64,000 nucleotides of DNA, taken from NCBI GenBank assembly GCA_019639055.1, contig JAHBSP010000004.1:1-64000 (forward strand). The letters run 5' to 3'. The DNA is from Microbacteriaceae bacterium (GTDB lineage: Bacteria; Actinomycetota; Actinomycetes; Actinomycetales; Microbacteriaceae). Under the pieces are notes generated by a model. It was given only the letters and a program-made list of their open reading frames with translations. It was not told where the DNA came from and did no database searches. Positions 17,064-30,197 of this stretch are shown piece after piece; position 1 is the stretch's first letter, and every line of letters begins with the position of its first letter. Position numbers and translations under genes: made by a program.

Positions 17064-17558
17064 ATGAGCAATGACGCCCCTAACGAACCTCAACTTCCAC
17101 CAACACCACCTGCACCACCCGCATACGGTGCACCTGCAACACCACCCGCATACGGTGCGCCAGTTCCTCAGGGATACGGTCAGCCACAATACGGTTATAT
17201 CCAGCCAAAGAACGGTGTAGCTACCGCATCTATGTGGCTAGGTATCATCGCTATTGCGTGCATCCTGATCGCATTCGGACTAGTTATGTCAGTTGCTGGC
17301 ATGATTCTTTCTGGAGGATACGGAGCTGCTATCGGCCTCGTGGGCTTTGCTGGCATCCTGATGCTGGCGAGCGGTCTGCTTGGTCTGCTTGCGGTTATCC
17401 TTGGTCACGTTGGTATTTCTCGCAAATACAACGGTCTTGGTAAGGCGAAGGCAATCGTTGGCCTAATCCTCGGATACATAGTGGTCGCACTGTGGATTTG
17501 GTCAATTATCAACAATGCCATTAATGGCGGCGGATCCTCAATGGACTTTAATTTCTAA
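17064..17558 (+). CDS. DUF4190-type small membrane protein with Pro-rich head
   Basis: A 164-residue protein of unknown function. The first 50 residues are rich in Pro, Ala, Tyr and Gly, with repeated PAYGAP units. Two long hydrophobic stretches follow, separated by a hydrophilic IGISRKYNGLGKAKA loop typical of DUF4190 proteins, then a short Gly/Ser-rich tail. AAAGGAAGG precedes the ATG. The next gene is a shorter paralogue. The family is common in actinobacteria; no role is claimed. Confidence 0.75.
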   Translation: MSNDAPNEPQLPPTPPAPPAYGAPATPPAYGAPVPQGYGQPQYGYIQPKNGVATASMWLGIIAIACILIAFGLVMSVAGMILSGGYGAAIGLVGFAGILMLASGLLGLLAVILGHVGISRKYNGLGKAKAIVGLILGYIVVALWIWSIINNAINGGGSSMDFNF

Positions 17559-17576
17559 TATTGAGTTCTGAAAAGA

Positions 17577-17612
17577 TGCTGGTCCAGTTATTTAGCTGGG
17601 CCAGCATTCTTT
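17577..17612 (+). terminator. Rho-independent terminator
   Basis: An 11-bp stem, TGCTGGTCCAG with CTGGGCCAGCA, paired throughout with one G-T, then TTCTTT. It separates the two DUF4190-type genes, so the second probably has its own promoter or depends on read-through. Confidence 0.8.
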
Positions 17613-17625
17613 AACTTGTACGATT

Positions 17626-18009
17626 ATGATTCCTGAAATGCCTTCATCGCCTCCGCCACAGGGGCAAAACAATAATGCTCCAGCGACCGCTGCACTCTGG
17701 TTAGGATCCATTGGTTTTATTTTTGCGGTTTCCAGCTCGATTTTTATCCGCATGAGCGGTTCATATTTGAGTCCGAATAATCCCTCACTACTTATACTCA
17801 CAATTTGGTTCTCAATACTATTTTTTGTTAGCGGAATCCTTGGACTGCTAGCAATCATTTTCGGACACATTGGCGTAGGTAAGTTCTACAACGGTTTGGG
17901 GCGCTGGAAAGCCATCATGGGCCTGGTAATGGGCTACATAGCAGTGATTCTTTGGGTATTTCCGAACATTTTGCAACCACCTGCAGGTTTAGAATCTGTG
18001 CTCGGATAG
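17626..18009 (+). CDS. Second DUF4190-type membrane protein
   Basis: A 127-residue hydrophobic protein resembling the C-terminal two thirds of its neighbour: a short Pro/Gln/Asn head, hydrophobic segments and the shared loop GHIGVGKFYNGLGRWKA, followed by another membrane segment. There is no good ribosome binding site at the ATG at 17626, and a second ATG lies at 17638. The start is therefore unsure, and low expression or decay of the gene copy is possible. It converges with guaA. Confidence 0.65.
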   Translation: MIPEMPSSPPPQGQNNNAPATAALWLGSIGFIFAVSSSIFIRMSGSYLSPNNPSLLILTIWFSILFFVSGILGLLAIIFGHIGVGKFYNGLGRWKAIMGLVMGYIAVILWVFPNILQPPAGLESVLG

Positions 18010-18036
18010 TCTCTCCAAATCAGTTCTTAGCGGGCG

Positions 18037-19599
18037 TTATTCCCACTCAATAGTTCCCGGCGGCTTGCTGGTCACGTCAAGCACTACCCGATTTACCCCT
18101 GCAACTTCGTTGGTGATGCGGTTGGAAATCTTAGCGAGAAGATCGTAAGGAAGCCTCGACCAGTCGGCGGTCATTGCATCCTCGGAAGAAACCGGACGAA
18201 GCACAATAGGATGCCCGTAAGTGCGACCATCACCCTGCACACCTACCGACCGCACATCAGCAAGCAAAACCACAGGACACTGCCAAATCACGGCATCCTG
18301 GCCGGCGGCGGTTAGTTCGTTACGCACAATAAGGTCTGCTTCACGCAGTAGGTCAAGGCGTTCCTTAGTGACTTCACCAACGATTCGAATACCGAGTCCT
18401 GGCCCGGGGAATGGTTGCCTAGCGACCATTGCTGCTGGGAGTCCGAGCTCGCGACCAATCGCTCGCACCTCATCCTTGAAAAGCTGCCTTAGAGGTTCCA
18501 CGAGTTCAAACTTGAGATCTTCAGGAAGACCACCAACATTGTGGTGACTCTTGATGTTCGCGGTTCCGCTACCACCGCCTGATTCGACAACATCCGGATA
18601 GAGTGTGCCTTGCACTAGGAAACTAACCTCATCGCCTTCGGCGCGAGCCTCTTCAACAAGTTGCACCTGCACTTCTTCAAAGACGCGGATGAACTCCCGA
18701 CCAATAATTTTCCGTTTAGTTTCAGGCTCACTCACTCCGGCAAGCGCATCGAGGAACCGCTTCTGGGCGTCGACAGTTATTAACCTTACCCCGGTGGCAG
18801 CCACATAATCGCGTTCAACTTGTTCGCGCTCACCAGCGCGCAAAAGGCCGTGGTCAACAAAAACACAGGTGAGCTTCTCGCCGATTGCTTTCTGCACCAG
18901 TGCAGCCGAAACAGCGGAATCAACACCACCAGAGAGCGCTGCAATGGCTCGACGATCGCCAATCTGAGCCTTAATGGCTGCTACCTGATCGGCGATAACA
19001 CTGTCACTGCTCCAGTTCTTCTCAAGGCCAGCATTTTTATAAAGGAAATTCTCAATCACTTCCTGGCCGAAAGTGCTGTGCTTTACTTCCGGATGCCATT
19101 GCACACCGGCGATGCGCGCATCCTCAGACTCGAAAGCGGCAACTTCAGCAACCGGGCTGGATGCAAGAACAGTAAAACCGGCTGGTGCTTTCACAACTGA
19201 ATCACCGTGGCTCATCCAAACACTCTGATCGACTGGAGTGCCTTCTAGCAAGCAGCCTGTGGAGCTAACGCCTACATCGGTTGCGCCGTATTCGCTAACA
19301 CCGGTCTTAGCGACCTCACCGCCCAAAGCACTGGCCAGCACTTGGAATCCGTAGCAAATACCCAGAACCGGAACTCCGAGGTCTAGTACGCCATCGGTAA
19401 GCTTCGGCGCACCTTCCTCATACACACTAGAAGGGCCGCCAGAAAGCACCAGAGCAAGTGGCTCCTTCGCTTTGAATTCTTCCAGGGATGCCGTGTGCGA
19501 GATGACTTCTGAATACAAGCCGGCTTCGCGCACACGTCTTGCAATTAGCTGCGCGTACTGAGCACCGAAATCAACTACTAGGACGGGCCTAACTTGCAC
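18037..19599 (-). CDS. guaA: GMP synthase (glutamine-hydrolysing)
   Basis: Converts XMP to GMP. The 520 residues start at a GTG after CAGGAG. The class I glutamine amidotransferase domain comes first, with its cysteine in GICYGFQ. The ATP pyrophosphatase loop is [10 protein letters not shown] near residue 221. The GMPS dimerisation domain follows and ends [11 protein letters not shown]. The start overlaps the DUF3817 gene by 11 bases. Together with guaB and guaB3 nearby it makes up the guanine branch of purine synthesis. Confidence 0.97.
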   Translation of the reverse strand: MQVRPVLVVDFGAQYAQLIARRVREAGLYSEVISHTASLEEFKAKEPLALVLSGGPSSVYEEGAPKLTDGVLDLGVPVLGICYGFQVLASALGGEVAKTGVSEYGATDVGVSSTGCLLEGTPVDQSVWMSHGDSVVKAPAGFTVLASSPVAEVAAFESEDARIAGVQWHPEVKHSTFGQEVIENFLYKNAGLEKNWSSDSVIADQVAAIKAQIGDRRAIAALSGGVDSAVSAALVQKAIGEKLTCVFVDHGLLRAGEREQVERDYVAATGVRLITVDAQKRFLDALAGVSEPETKRKIIGREFIRVFEEVQVQLVEEARAEGDEVSFLVQGTLYPDVVESGGGSGTANIKSHHNVGGLPEDLKFELVEPLRQLFKDEVRAIGRELGLPAAMVARQPFPGPGLGIRIVGEVTKERLDLLREADLIVRNELTAAGQDAVIWQCPVVLLADVRSVGVQGDGRTYGHPIVLRPVSSEDAMTADWSRLPYDLLAKISNRITNEVAGVNRVVLDVTSKPPGTIEWE

Positions 19600-20008
19600 G
19601 CTGTTGCTCCTGTTGGTTTAGTTCCCTAACCGCCTTACGATGTGCAAAGAATTCGACGATAAAGGAAAGGAATGGCACGACGCCACCAAAAGCAACAAGG
19701 ACCAGCCAGAAGAAAGGCCAGCGCATAAGCGACCAGAGTCTAAAGTCGGCGATTAGGAAAACTACATAGAACCATCCATGCACTACCAGAATCCAGGTGG
19801 ACAGGTTGATGCCCTCAGCGCTCTCACGAGGGGTGCCAAGCCAGAACCCACTGTGTTCCCCACCGAAGTAGATATCGGCACTAAAACCGTAACGGAACAC
19901 CATCAGCACAACCAGCAACAACAGGAAAAAGCCTGTCAGCCAAGATGCAATTCGATAAAACCAGAGTGCCTTATTTACCGCTACCGGGTCAAGAGTTCGT
20001 TTCGCCAC
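19589..20008 (-). CDS. DUF3817 family small membrane protein
   Basis: A 139-residue protein with three or four hydrophobic segments and a charged C-terminal tail. The pattern fits the actinobacterial DUF3817 family, often found beside guaA or related to cytochrome-oxidase-associated membrane proteins; its function is unknown. It overlaps guaA by 11 bases and follows the SURF1 gene by 28 bases, so it is likely in one transcript with both. Confidence 0.75.
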   Translation of the reverse strand: MAKRTLDPVAVNKALWFYRIASWLTGFFLLLLVVLMVFRYGFSADIYFGGEHSGFWLGTPRESAEGINLSTWILVVHGWFYVVFLIADFRLWSLMRWPFFWLVLVAFGGVVPFLSFIVEFFAHRKAVRELNQQEQQRAS

Positions 20009-20036
20009 CCTATAAGTCTAAAGGGTTACAAGGGTG

Positions 20037-20900
20037 CTAATCAGAGGATTTTGAAAGCTCCGCCTTTGCTCCAGCTTCTTCCCTAGAATCAGTGGCAACA
20101 CCAGTCGCTTCTGTAGCCGCATCCTGGTGCCTTTCCATATCATCACGGACTAGGCGGTACCAAACATAAACGCTAAAGCCCGCGAAAAATACCCACTCGA
20201 TAGCATAAAAAATGTTTAGCCAGTTCAATTCCGGATCAATGGGGGCAGGAACCGTTTTGATAGTTTCTAAACCAGCGACTTCCAGATTCGACTGAATCAA
20301 AAATCCACTAAAAAGTTCTGCTCCCGCAGAGTCAAGTTCAGGAGTATTGATAAGAGCCATGGTGGCAAATCTGTTCCAGACATTGCTATCACCCTTATTT
20401 GGAGTTTCAGGTGGAGAGAATCTACCCAGAAGCGAAACATTATCATCTAAAGAAATTTCACTACCGTTTTGTTTTATGGCGATGTCTGTTAGTGCGCTCC
20501 CCGTGCATCCATTGTTTAGCGCACAAAAACTTTCTGGATTCTCGGTAAAACCTAGGGCGACAAAAAGTTGGGCTCCGGTCTGTGCCTCAATAAAGCGAGC
20601 GCTTAGCCAGTAGCCGGGGCGGTCATCCTGAAACCTATCAGCGACTATAAACACTGCGTTATCGAATTTCGCGGTAACTGTGACCATGCGCCCATTAGCT
20701 TCAACAACCGTTTGCGTGGATGGCTGCTGCACACTTAGAAGCGCCACAGGATCCTCTGTGGGATTATTCGGCGACTGCACTCCCCGATCCCACTGCCAGG
20801 TCGCTAAAAGCCCGAGCACGAAAGCTACCAACAGTGCCACGAAGAATCCAAACACCCACTGCGGGCGTCTGGCTACAGACCAGAAAGTGATTTTCTTCAA
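20037..20900 (-). CDS. SURF1 family cytochrome c oxidase assembly protein
   Basis: A 287-residue protein with the SURF1 layout. A first membrane helix near residues 13-35 is followed by a large outer loop. A second helix near 235-255 (NIFYAIEWVFFAGFSVYVWY, shown in part) is followed by a charged tail. It assists assembly of the haem-copper oxidase, implying aerobic respiration. It overlaps glpD by 4 bases (ATGA), which suggests coupled translation. Confidence 0.85.
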   Translation of the reverse strand: MKKITFWSVARRPQWVFGFFVALLVAFVLGLLATWQWDRGVQSPNNPTEDPVALLSVQQPSTQTVVEANGRMVTVTAKFDNAVFIVADRFQDDRPGYWLSARFIEAQTGAQLFVALGFTENPESFCALNNGCTGSALTDIAIKQNGSEISLDDNVSLLGRFSPPETPNKGDSNVWNRFATMALINTPELDSAGAELFSGFLIQSNLEVAGLETIKTVPAPIDPELNWLNIFYAIEWVFFAGFSVYVWYRLVRDDMERHQDAATEATGVATDSREEAGAKAELSKSSD

Positions 20901-22624
20901 TGCTTGATTACATCCGGTGCTTGAAGGCGAACACGATCGGCGGACTCGTCATCCGGCTGTTCCTGACTGGCAAGCTCAGCAGCTACCCTTTTCAGGTAGT
21001 GCTCAACTTCCCACTGGGTTTGACCCTCATCCCAGCCAAGAACTTCTGCCATAAGCGCCGCAGCGACAGGGGCTGCAGAAACTCCTCGATCCCAAGCCTC
21101 AATAGAAATTCTGGTACGTCTTGAGAGCACATCCTCCAGATGCAAAGCGCCCTCGTGAGTGGCTGCGTAAACAACTTCGGCCTGGATGTAATCATCGGCT
21201 CCAGGAAGAGGTTCAATTAGTTCAGGGCGTCGGCTAAGCAAATCTAAGATTTCGTCGGTCATGACTCCGAAACGGTTTAGCAGATGCTCAATTCTTACCC
21301 GATGAACACCAAAAGCTTTCGCAATCTTTGCTCGCTTATTCCAGGCAGCCTGATAACCTTCGGCACCAATAAGTGGAATATTGTCAGTGATGCTCGGAGG
21401 TACTTTGTCGTCAAGTGCTGAAGCGGCGGAATCAATCGCATCCTTAGCCATGATTCGGTAAGTGGTGAACTTACCCCCTGCCACTACAACCAGTCCGGGC
21501 ACAGAATGTGCCACCATGTGTTCGCGCGACAGTTTTGAAGTTTCGTCACTCTCACCGGAAAGGAGCGGCCGCAGTCCTGCGTAAACTCCCTCGACATCCT
21601 CTCGGGTTAGTGGCACAGCCAAAACCTCGTTAACTTTATTTAGTAGATAGTCGATGTCTTTAGCGGTGGCCGCCGGGTGGGCAAGATCTAGCTTCCACTC
21701 GGTATCAGTGGTGCCAATAATCCAGTGCCTGCCCCAAGGAATAACAAAAAGCACACTCTTCTCGGTGCGAAGTAGCAGCCCCATCTTTGATTGGAAACGA
21801 TCTCGCGGAATCAGAATATGAATACCTTTGGATGCACGCACCTTAAACTGTCCGCGTTCACCAACCATCGCTTGGGTTTCATCGGTCCAAACTCCGGTAG
21901 CGTTCACTACCTGCTTGGCGCGAATTTCAAATTCTTCGCCACTCTCGTAATCTTTCGCCTTCACACCGACTACGCGCTCGCCGACTTTCAAGAAACCGAC
22001 AACTTTCACGCGGTTGGCAACATGTGCGCCATAGGCTTTAGCGGTGCGAGCAAGTGTTGCGACGTATCTGGCGTCGTCCTCTGAAGCGTCGTAATAGGCG
22101 AGACCGCCACGAAATACGCCGTCTTTTAGACCGGGGATGGCTCGGTGCATCTGCTTCCGAGAAAGGTGCCGATGATGTGCCACTCCTGGTTTTGCGAAGC
22201 CGGTGTAGCTGAAAAGATCGTAGAGAGCCATGCCGGCGCCGACATAAAAGCGCTCCCAAACCGGCTCAGTAAGTGGGTACAGGAAGCGAACAGGCTTTAC
22301 AAGGTGAGGGGCAAGCCTTTGTAGTAAAAGGCCTCGCTCAATAAGTGCTTCACGAACCAACGGGAAATCAAGCTGCTCTAGGTAGCGAATACCGCCATGA
22401 ATAAGTTTTGAGGATCTGCTAGAAGTTCCGGATGCCCAGTCGCGCTGCTCCAAAAGTCCGGTGCGAAGACCTCTGGTCACCGCATCGAGGGCAGCACCAG
22501 TGCCGACCACGCCACCACCAACAACAAGGATGTCTAATTCCTTAGCGCGCATATTGGCGATTGCCTCGGTGCGCTCCTCCGGCCCAAGTTTGTTGGATAG
22601 TTTGGCGGTTTTTGGTCTAGCCAT
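20897..22624 (-). CDS. glpD: Glycerol-3-phosphate dehydrogenase (FAD)
   Basis: Oxidises glycerol-3-phosphate to dihydroxyacetone phosphate and passes electrons to quinone at the membrane. The 575 residues are in the family range. The FAD-binding GGGVVGTGAALDAVTRGL starts near residue 36, followed by GTSSRSSKLIHGGIRYLEQ, and a C-terminal DAO-C domain is present. It overlaps guaB3 by 8 bases. It could use glycerol-3-phosphate made by the phosphodiesterase at 15110-16087. Confidence 0.94.
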   Translation of the reverse strand: MARPKTAKLSNKLGPEERTEAIANMRAKELDILVVGGGVVGTGAALDAVTRGLRTGLLEQRDWASGTSSRSSKLIHGGIRYLEQLDFPLVREALIERGLLLQRLAPHLVKPVRFLYPLTEPVWERFYVGAGMALYDLFSYTGFAKPGVAHHRHLSRKQMHRAIPGLKDGVFRGGLAYYDASEDDARYVATLARTAKAYGAHVANRVKVVGFLKVGERVVGVKAKDYESGEEFEIRAKQVVNATGVWTDETQAMVGERGQFKVRASKGIHILIPRDRFQSKMGLLLRTEKSVLFVIPWGRHWIIGTTDTEWKLDLAHPAATAKDIDYLLNKVNEVLAVPLTREDVEGVYAGLRPLLSGESDETSKLSREHMVAHSVPGLVVVAGGKFTTYRIMAKDAIDSAASALDDKVPPSITDNIPLIGAEGYQAAWNKRAKIAKAFGVHRVRIEHLLNRFGVMTDEILDLLSRRPELIEPLPGADDYIQAEVVYAATHEGALHLEDVLSRRTRISIEAWDRGVSAAPVAAALMAEVLGWDEGQTQWEVEHYLKRVAAELASQEQPDDESADRVRLQAPDVIKH

Positions 22625-23765
22625 TTAGCGGATCTGGCTCTTCTTTGCTCGGACTGGTTGCAGGTGGCGCAATCACGACATCCACTCGCTGGAATTCTTT
22701 CAAATCTGAATAGCCAGTCGTTGCCATTGAACGCTTCAAAGCACCAATTAGGTTTGCGGTGCCGTCGGCAGAGTGTGCTGGCCCGAAAAGTACCTGCTCA
22801 AGCGGGCCATTCTCCCCCACCCAGACGCGCTTACCGCGTGGCAGATCAGGGTGCTGGCTTTCAGTGCCCCAGTGGTAACCGCCACCCGGAGCTTCGCTTG
22901 CGCTCGCTAGAGTGCTTCCCAGCATGAGTGCGTCTGCACCACAGGCAAAAGCTTTCACCATATCTCCGGAAGTACCCAAACCTCCGTCTGCAATAACGTG
23001 AACATAGCGGCCACCGGACTCATCGAGGTAATCTCTGCGAGCGGCAGCGACATCCGATACAGCAGAAGCCATCGGCACTCTAATTCCTAGAGTTGTGCGA
23101 GTGGAAGATGCTGCACCACCACCGAAACCAACCAAAACTCCAGCCGCTCCTGTACGCATTAGGTGAAGGGCCGGGGTGTAGGCAGCTACACCTCCGACAA
23201 TCACCGGCACATCTAGTTCATAAATGAACTTCTTTAGGTTGAGCGGTTCACCACTTGAAGAAACGTGCTCCGCAGAAACCGTGGTGCCACGGATCACGAA
23301 GATATCGACTCCTGCCTTCAACACAGTTTCATAGTGTTCGTTCACAGCTTTAGGGCTGAGCGAGCCAGCAACTATTACTCCTGCTTCACGAATTTCTGCG
23401 AGCCGAGCAGCAATAAGCTCCGACTTGATTGGCTCCATATAAATTTGCTGGAGACGAGCGTGCGAGGTCTCTTTGCGAGAGAGCTCCTCAAAATATGGGG
23501 TGGGATTCTCGTAGCGGGTCCATAGGCCCTCTAGGTTGAGCACGCCTAAACCGCCCAAGCGCCCCAACTCAATCGCAGTCTGCGGACTCATCACCGAGTC
23601 CATGGGTGCACCAATTACCGGAATATCGAACTTATAGGCGTCAATGCTCCAAGAAGTGTTTACATCTTCAGGGTCGCGAGTCCTACGGTGCGGCACAATA
23701 GCGATGTCGTCAAAACCCCAAGTTCGGCGAGCGCGTTTTGCGCCTCCAATTTCAATATCACTCAC
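22617..23765 (-). CDS. guaB3: GuaB3 family IMP dehydrogenase-related protein
   Basis: A 382-residue relative of IMP dehydrogenase lacking the CBS domain insert. It keeps the TIM-barrel phosphate-binding pattern. Actinobacterial GuaB3 proteins stand directly beside guaB, as here with 9 bases between them. At the loop where IMP dehydrogenase has its catalytic cysteine, the visible stretch VGFGGGAASSTRTTLG has no cysteine, so it is unlikely to be an ordinary IMP dehydrogenase. Some related proteins are reported as GMP reductases; that is only a possibility here. Confidence 0.88.
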   Translation of the reverse strand: MSDIEIGGAKRARRTWGFDDIAIVPHRRTRDPEDVNTSWSIDAYKFDIPVIGAPMDSVMSPQTAIELGRLGGLGVLNLEGLWTRYENPTPYFEELSRKETSHARLQQIYMEPIKSELIAARLAEIREAGVIVAGSLSPKAVNEHYETVLKAGVDIFVIRGTTVSAEHVSSSGEPLNLKKFIYELDVPVIVGGVAAYTPALHLMRTGAAGVLVGFGGGAASSTRTTLGIRVPMASAVSDVAAARRDYLDESGGRYVHVIADGGLGTSGDMVKAFACGADALMLGSTLASASEAPGGGYHWGTESQHPDLPRGKRVWVGENGPLEQVLFGPAHSADGTANLIGALKRSMATTGYSDLKEFQRVDVVIAPPATSPSKEEPDPLNG

Positions 23766-23774
23766 GGATATAGT

Positions 23775-26966
<3,192 letters not shown>

Positions 26967-26977
<11 letters not shown>

Positions 26978-27920
26978 AGCAAAGAGAATTGAGTACGCAG
27001 AGATTGGCGGGCCTGAGGTCCTCTATTTAGCCGACATTGAAATTCCGGCACCTGCTGAAGGCCAACTGCTCGTAGAAATCAAGGCCGCGGGTGTGAACCC
27101 GATTGATTGGAAGATTCGTTCAGGTTTCCGTGGTCGTCGCGCACCTTCCGTTCTTCCTACTGGCACCGGTTTCGATGGTGCAGGCGTGGTGGTGGATGCT
27201 GGCACCAGTAGCAAATTCAAAGCCGGTGACCGCGTCGCACTGAATGAATCCCCCGGCACCTACGCAACGCACCTGCTGGTAAAAGAAGCACACGCTCATC
27301 CGCTTCCAGACAATCTCTCCTTCGGCTTCGGTGCAGGTCTTGGTATCCCGGGAGGTACTGCCTACCAGGTGCTGAAGTCCCTGAATATCGGTAAAGGTGA
27401 TGTGATTCTTATTCACGGGGCTTCAGGTTCTGTGGGACAGTGCGCAATCCAATTTGCTAAAGGTTTCGGTGCTGAAGTCATTGGAACTGCGAGCGCAAAG
27501 AATCTTGACCGCGTTACAGAACTCGGCGCCTTAGCTATCGAATATGGACCCGACTTGAAGCAACGCCTTGAGGCACTAACTGATAAGAAGATCACCGCTA
27601 TCTACGACTTCGCTGGTGCGGATGGCGTTTTCGAGACTTCCTACGAAATCCTTCCCGACAAGAGTCGTATTGGCACGATTGTTCTCGGTGCTGATGCGGT
27701 TGAGCAGGGCTTCTTGGCCTGGTCGGGTGGTAGCCCAATCCCATTGACCGCAGAGGAAAGCGCTTGGCGGGCAGAAGCTCCGGATATCGCTATAGAGCTT
27801 GGTGCTAAGGGCGAGTTTGAAGTAGAGATCGGGCTGGAGCTTCCGCTCAGTTCAGCGGTTGAGGCACACCGCCTTGTTGAACAGGGTGGAGTGCGCGGAA
27901 AGATTGTCCTTATTCCTTAA
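26967..27920 (+). CDS. NADP-dependent quinone-oxidoreductase-like MDR protein
   Basis: A 317-residue medium-chain reductase without zinc-ligand cysteines. An N-terminal GroES-like fold (PAEGQLLVEIKAAGVNPIDWKIR, shown in part) is followed by the nucleotide-binding HGASGSVGQCAIQFAKGFGAEVIGT near residue 150. Such enzymes reduce quinones or enones with NADPH. It overlaps the end of aidB by 11 bases, so the two are probably co-expressed. The substrate is not known. Confidence 0.85.
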
Positions 27921-27956
27921 ACCAATAATGTTACGGCAGACTCCAGGACGCTTGCT

Positions 27957-28808
27957 TTAATCTTTAGGCCGGTTGGCACTGGTGGCAATGTATTTTGCCC
28001 TGCCCTTTTCGCCTCCCTTTACGAAAAGCGGTAGCAGCTTAGGTATCGACCACGGCCAGAAGTTCACGAGCCTAGTGGTGAGTGAGTCGCTGAAGGGCAC
28101 ATAGTTTTCCAACTTTGGTTTCCGAATAGCTTTCATGTACTTTTCGGCGATAGCTTTCGGATGATGCACTTTACCGATAAAGTTCAGCACGCTTCCCCCG
28201 TGAGTCGCCTCGAAATAGAGCATTGGGGTATCTACCGCGCTGGGGAATATTCCTGAAACCGCGACACCGGTGTGCGCGAGTTCCGCATTTAGCGCTTGGA
28301 AGTAAGCACGCATCCCCGCCTTCGCCGCCGAATAAACCGCACTGCTTGGCATCGCGATTATGCCACCCATGGAGATTGTGCCCATGATGTGCCCGCTGTT
28401 CTTTGCGCGCAGAATTGGTGTTACCGCGTTCAGAATGCGCACATTCGCTTCCAGCATTATGCGCAGGTGCTTCACGGCCTGATCGTCACTTATTTCGCCA
28501 ACATCGCCAGGGATAATGATTCCCGCATTTGCAACAAAAATATCCAACTCGCTAGCAAATTCGTTCTGGATGCGTTCAATCAGCTTCCGCAAACTGGCGT
28601 CATCTGTGAGGTCGCAGCCAACAGCAATTACTCCTTCAATTCCGCGAGAAGCATTAGCTTTAGTGACCATATCGGCGGTAAGGTCAACGCCGACCACCTG
28701 ATAGCCTGCCTGTTGCAGAAGTGGGGTAAGTTCCAGCCCGATACCACCGGCTGCTCCGGTCACAATTGCTATTCCAGAACCTGAGGTTCCTCTTCGAACC
28801 TTAGCCAT
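27957..28808 (-). CDS. Short-chain dehydrogenase/reductase
   Basis: A 283-residue SDR. The cofactor motif TGAAGGIG is near residue 18, the NAG motif is FVANAGI, and the catalytic tetrad is suggested by SSAVYSAAKAG. The C-terminal tail is extended and basic, as in membrane-associated SDRs. It lies 7 bases downstream of the flavin monooxygenase, so the two are likely one transcript. A monooxygenase and SDR pair often acts on ketones or alcohols, but no substrate can be assigned. Confidence 0.88.
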   Translation of the reverse strand: MAKVRRGTSGSGIAIVTGAAGGIGLELTPLLQQAGYQVVGVDLTADMVTKANASRGIEGVIAVGCDLTDDASLRKLIERIQNEFASELDIFVANAGIIIPGDVGEISDDQAVKHLRIMLEANVRILNAVTPILRAKNSGHIMGTISMGGIIAMPSSAVYSAAKAGMRAYFQALNAELAHTGVAVSGIFPSAVDTPMLYFEATHGGSVLNFIGKVHHPKAIAEKYMKAIRKPKLENYVPFSDSLTTRLVNFWPWSIPKLLPLFVKGGEKGRAKYIATSANRPKD

Positions 28809-28815
28809 CTTTTAC

Positions 28816-30183
28816 CTACTTTTTCTTCTTATAATCAAGCACTGCCTGCTTAGCGGCCGCTCCATCCGCAGTTATTACCGAATCAAACAGTCCAGTTTTT
28901 AGTTTTGGCCAACCCATCTTTTTGACTAGCTTCCGCGCATACTTTTTGTAAGCGTTGATTTCGGTGTAGTTGGAGTGGCGATCCGTCGCAATAAATTTGA
29001 TCCCACCGCTAAGATCCGGATGATCGTTGGCAATCATTTTCTGGAACTCTTGGTAGCGTTCTGGGCGCTTTGTTTTATCGTCTACGTGTGATGCGACCAT
29101 GTTGGAAATGTAGTCGATCAGGGTGTATGCACTGGAGTTGGTTTCAATAAAACCGACGGCATAAAGACCTTCGCGCTTTCTTGGGAATGCGTTCATATAC
29201 ATTTGCGGGCGACCGCCAGACCAATCCACATATTCATCAGGCACATACGGCATTTTCACGTCATAGCCGGTGGCGTAAATAACCGCATCAATCTGCTCAT
29301 CCGTGCCGTCCTTGAATAGAACCTTCTTACCGTCGAAGCGATCAATGTCTGCTTTGACTTTAACGTTGCCGTGTTGCAGGTGATGCAAAAACTGCGAATT
29401 CAGTAGTGGGTGTGATTCAAAAAGTTTGTGATCCGGTTTAGGGAGTCCCCATCTGGTCACATCACCAACAAGTAGCCGCAGTAGCGGAGTAAAAAGTAAG
29501 CGCTCCAACCAAATGGGCATGGTTGGACCCTTTTCGGAAAACTCATCAGCAGGGACACCGAAGACGTGTTTAGGAATGAAATGGTATCCGCGGCGAACAC
29601 TGACGAATGTTTTACCTGCCACTGGTGCTAAGTCACTGGCAATATCGGCACCAGAGTTTCCAAGTCCCACAACTAGAACATTCTTCCCTCGGAAACGTTC
29701 CGGATTCCGATATTCGTTTGAGTGGATAATTTCTCCGCTGAACTTTCCTTCGTGTTTCGGCAATTTTGCGTGCCAGTTCACTCCGGTTGCGGCAATCACC
29801 GCATCGTACTCTTTAGCTTTACCAGCAACTGTTACCTGCCATTTGCCGCTCGGTAACTGCTCCACTGACTGCACATCAGCACCAAATTGGATGCCCCGCT
29901 TCAGATCAAAGGCGTTGGCGAAGCTCCTTGAATACTCGAGAATATTGTCACCGCTCGGGTAATCGGGAAAAGTTTTGGGCATCGGGAAGTCAAAGAAACC
30001 ACTGCAATCTCTTGAAGAGATGAAGTGGGCGCTGTCATACCTAGGGCTACCCGGATTAGTCTGGTCCCAGATGCCACCAATGGCAGAGTGTCGCTCGAAC
30101 TGGTCGTAATCAATGCCTCTATATTTCAATGCTCTAGCGATGCTAAGCCCAGCAGGACCAGCACCAATTACCGCAACCTTCAT
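28816..30183 (-). CDS. Flavin-containing monooxygenase
   Basis: A 455-residue NAD(P)H- and FAD-dependent monooxygenase. The N-terminal FAD motif is GAGPAGLS and the NADPH motif is VGLGNSGADIA. The FMO signature FSGEIIHSNEYRNPERF lies between them, and ATGYD comes late in the protein. It could be an FMO or a Baeyer-Villiger enzyme; the single FxGxxxHSxxY pattern fits both groups. It follows a lipoprotein gene by 14 bases. Confidence 0.88.
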   Translation of the reverse strand: MKVAVIGAGPAGLSIARALKYRGIDYDQFERHSAIGGIWDQTNPGSPRYDSAHFISSRDCSGFFDFPMPKTFPDYPSGDNILEYSRSFANAFDLKRGIQFGADVQSVEQLPSGKWQVTVAGKAKEYDAVIAATGVNWHAKLPKHEGKFSGEIIHSNEYRNPERFRGKNVLVVGLGNSGADIASDLAPVAGKTFVSVRRGYHFIPKHVFGVPADEFSEKGPTMPIWLERLLFTPLLRLLVGDVTRWGLPKPDHKLFESHPLLNSQFLHHLQHGNVKVKADIDRFDGKKVLFKDGTDEQIDAVIYATGYDVKMPYVPDEYVDWSGGRPQMYMNAFPRKREGLYAVGFIETNSSAYTLIDYISNMVASHVDDKTKRPERYQEFQKMIANDHPDLSGGIKFIATDRHSNYTEINAYKKYARKLVKKMGWPKLKTGLFDSVITADGAAAKQAVLDYKKKK

Positions 30184-30197
30184 CGCTTGCGAATCTC

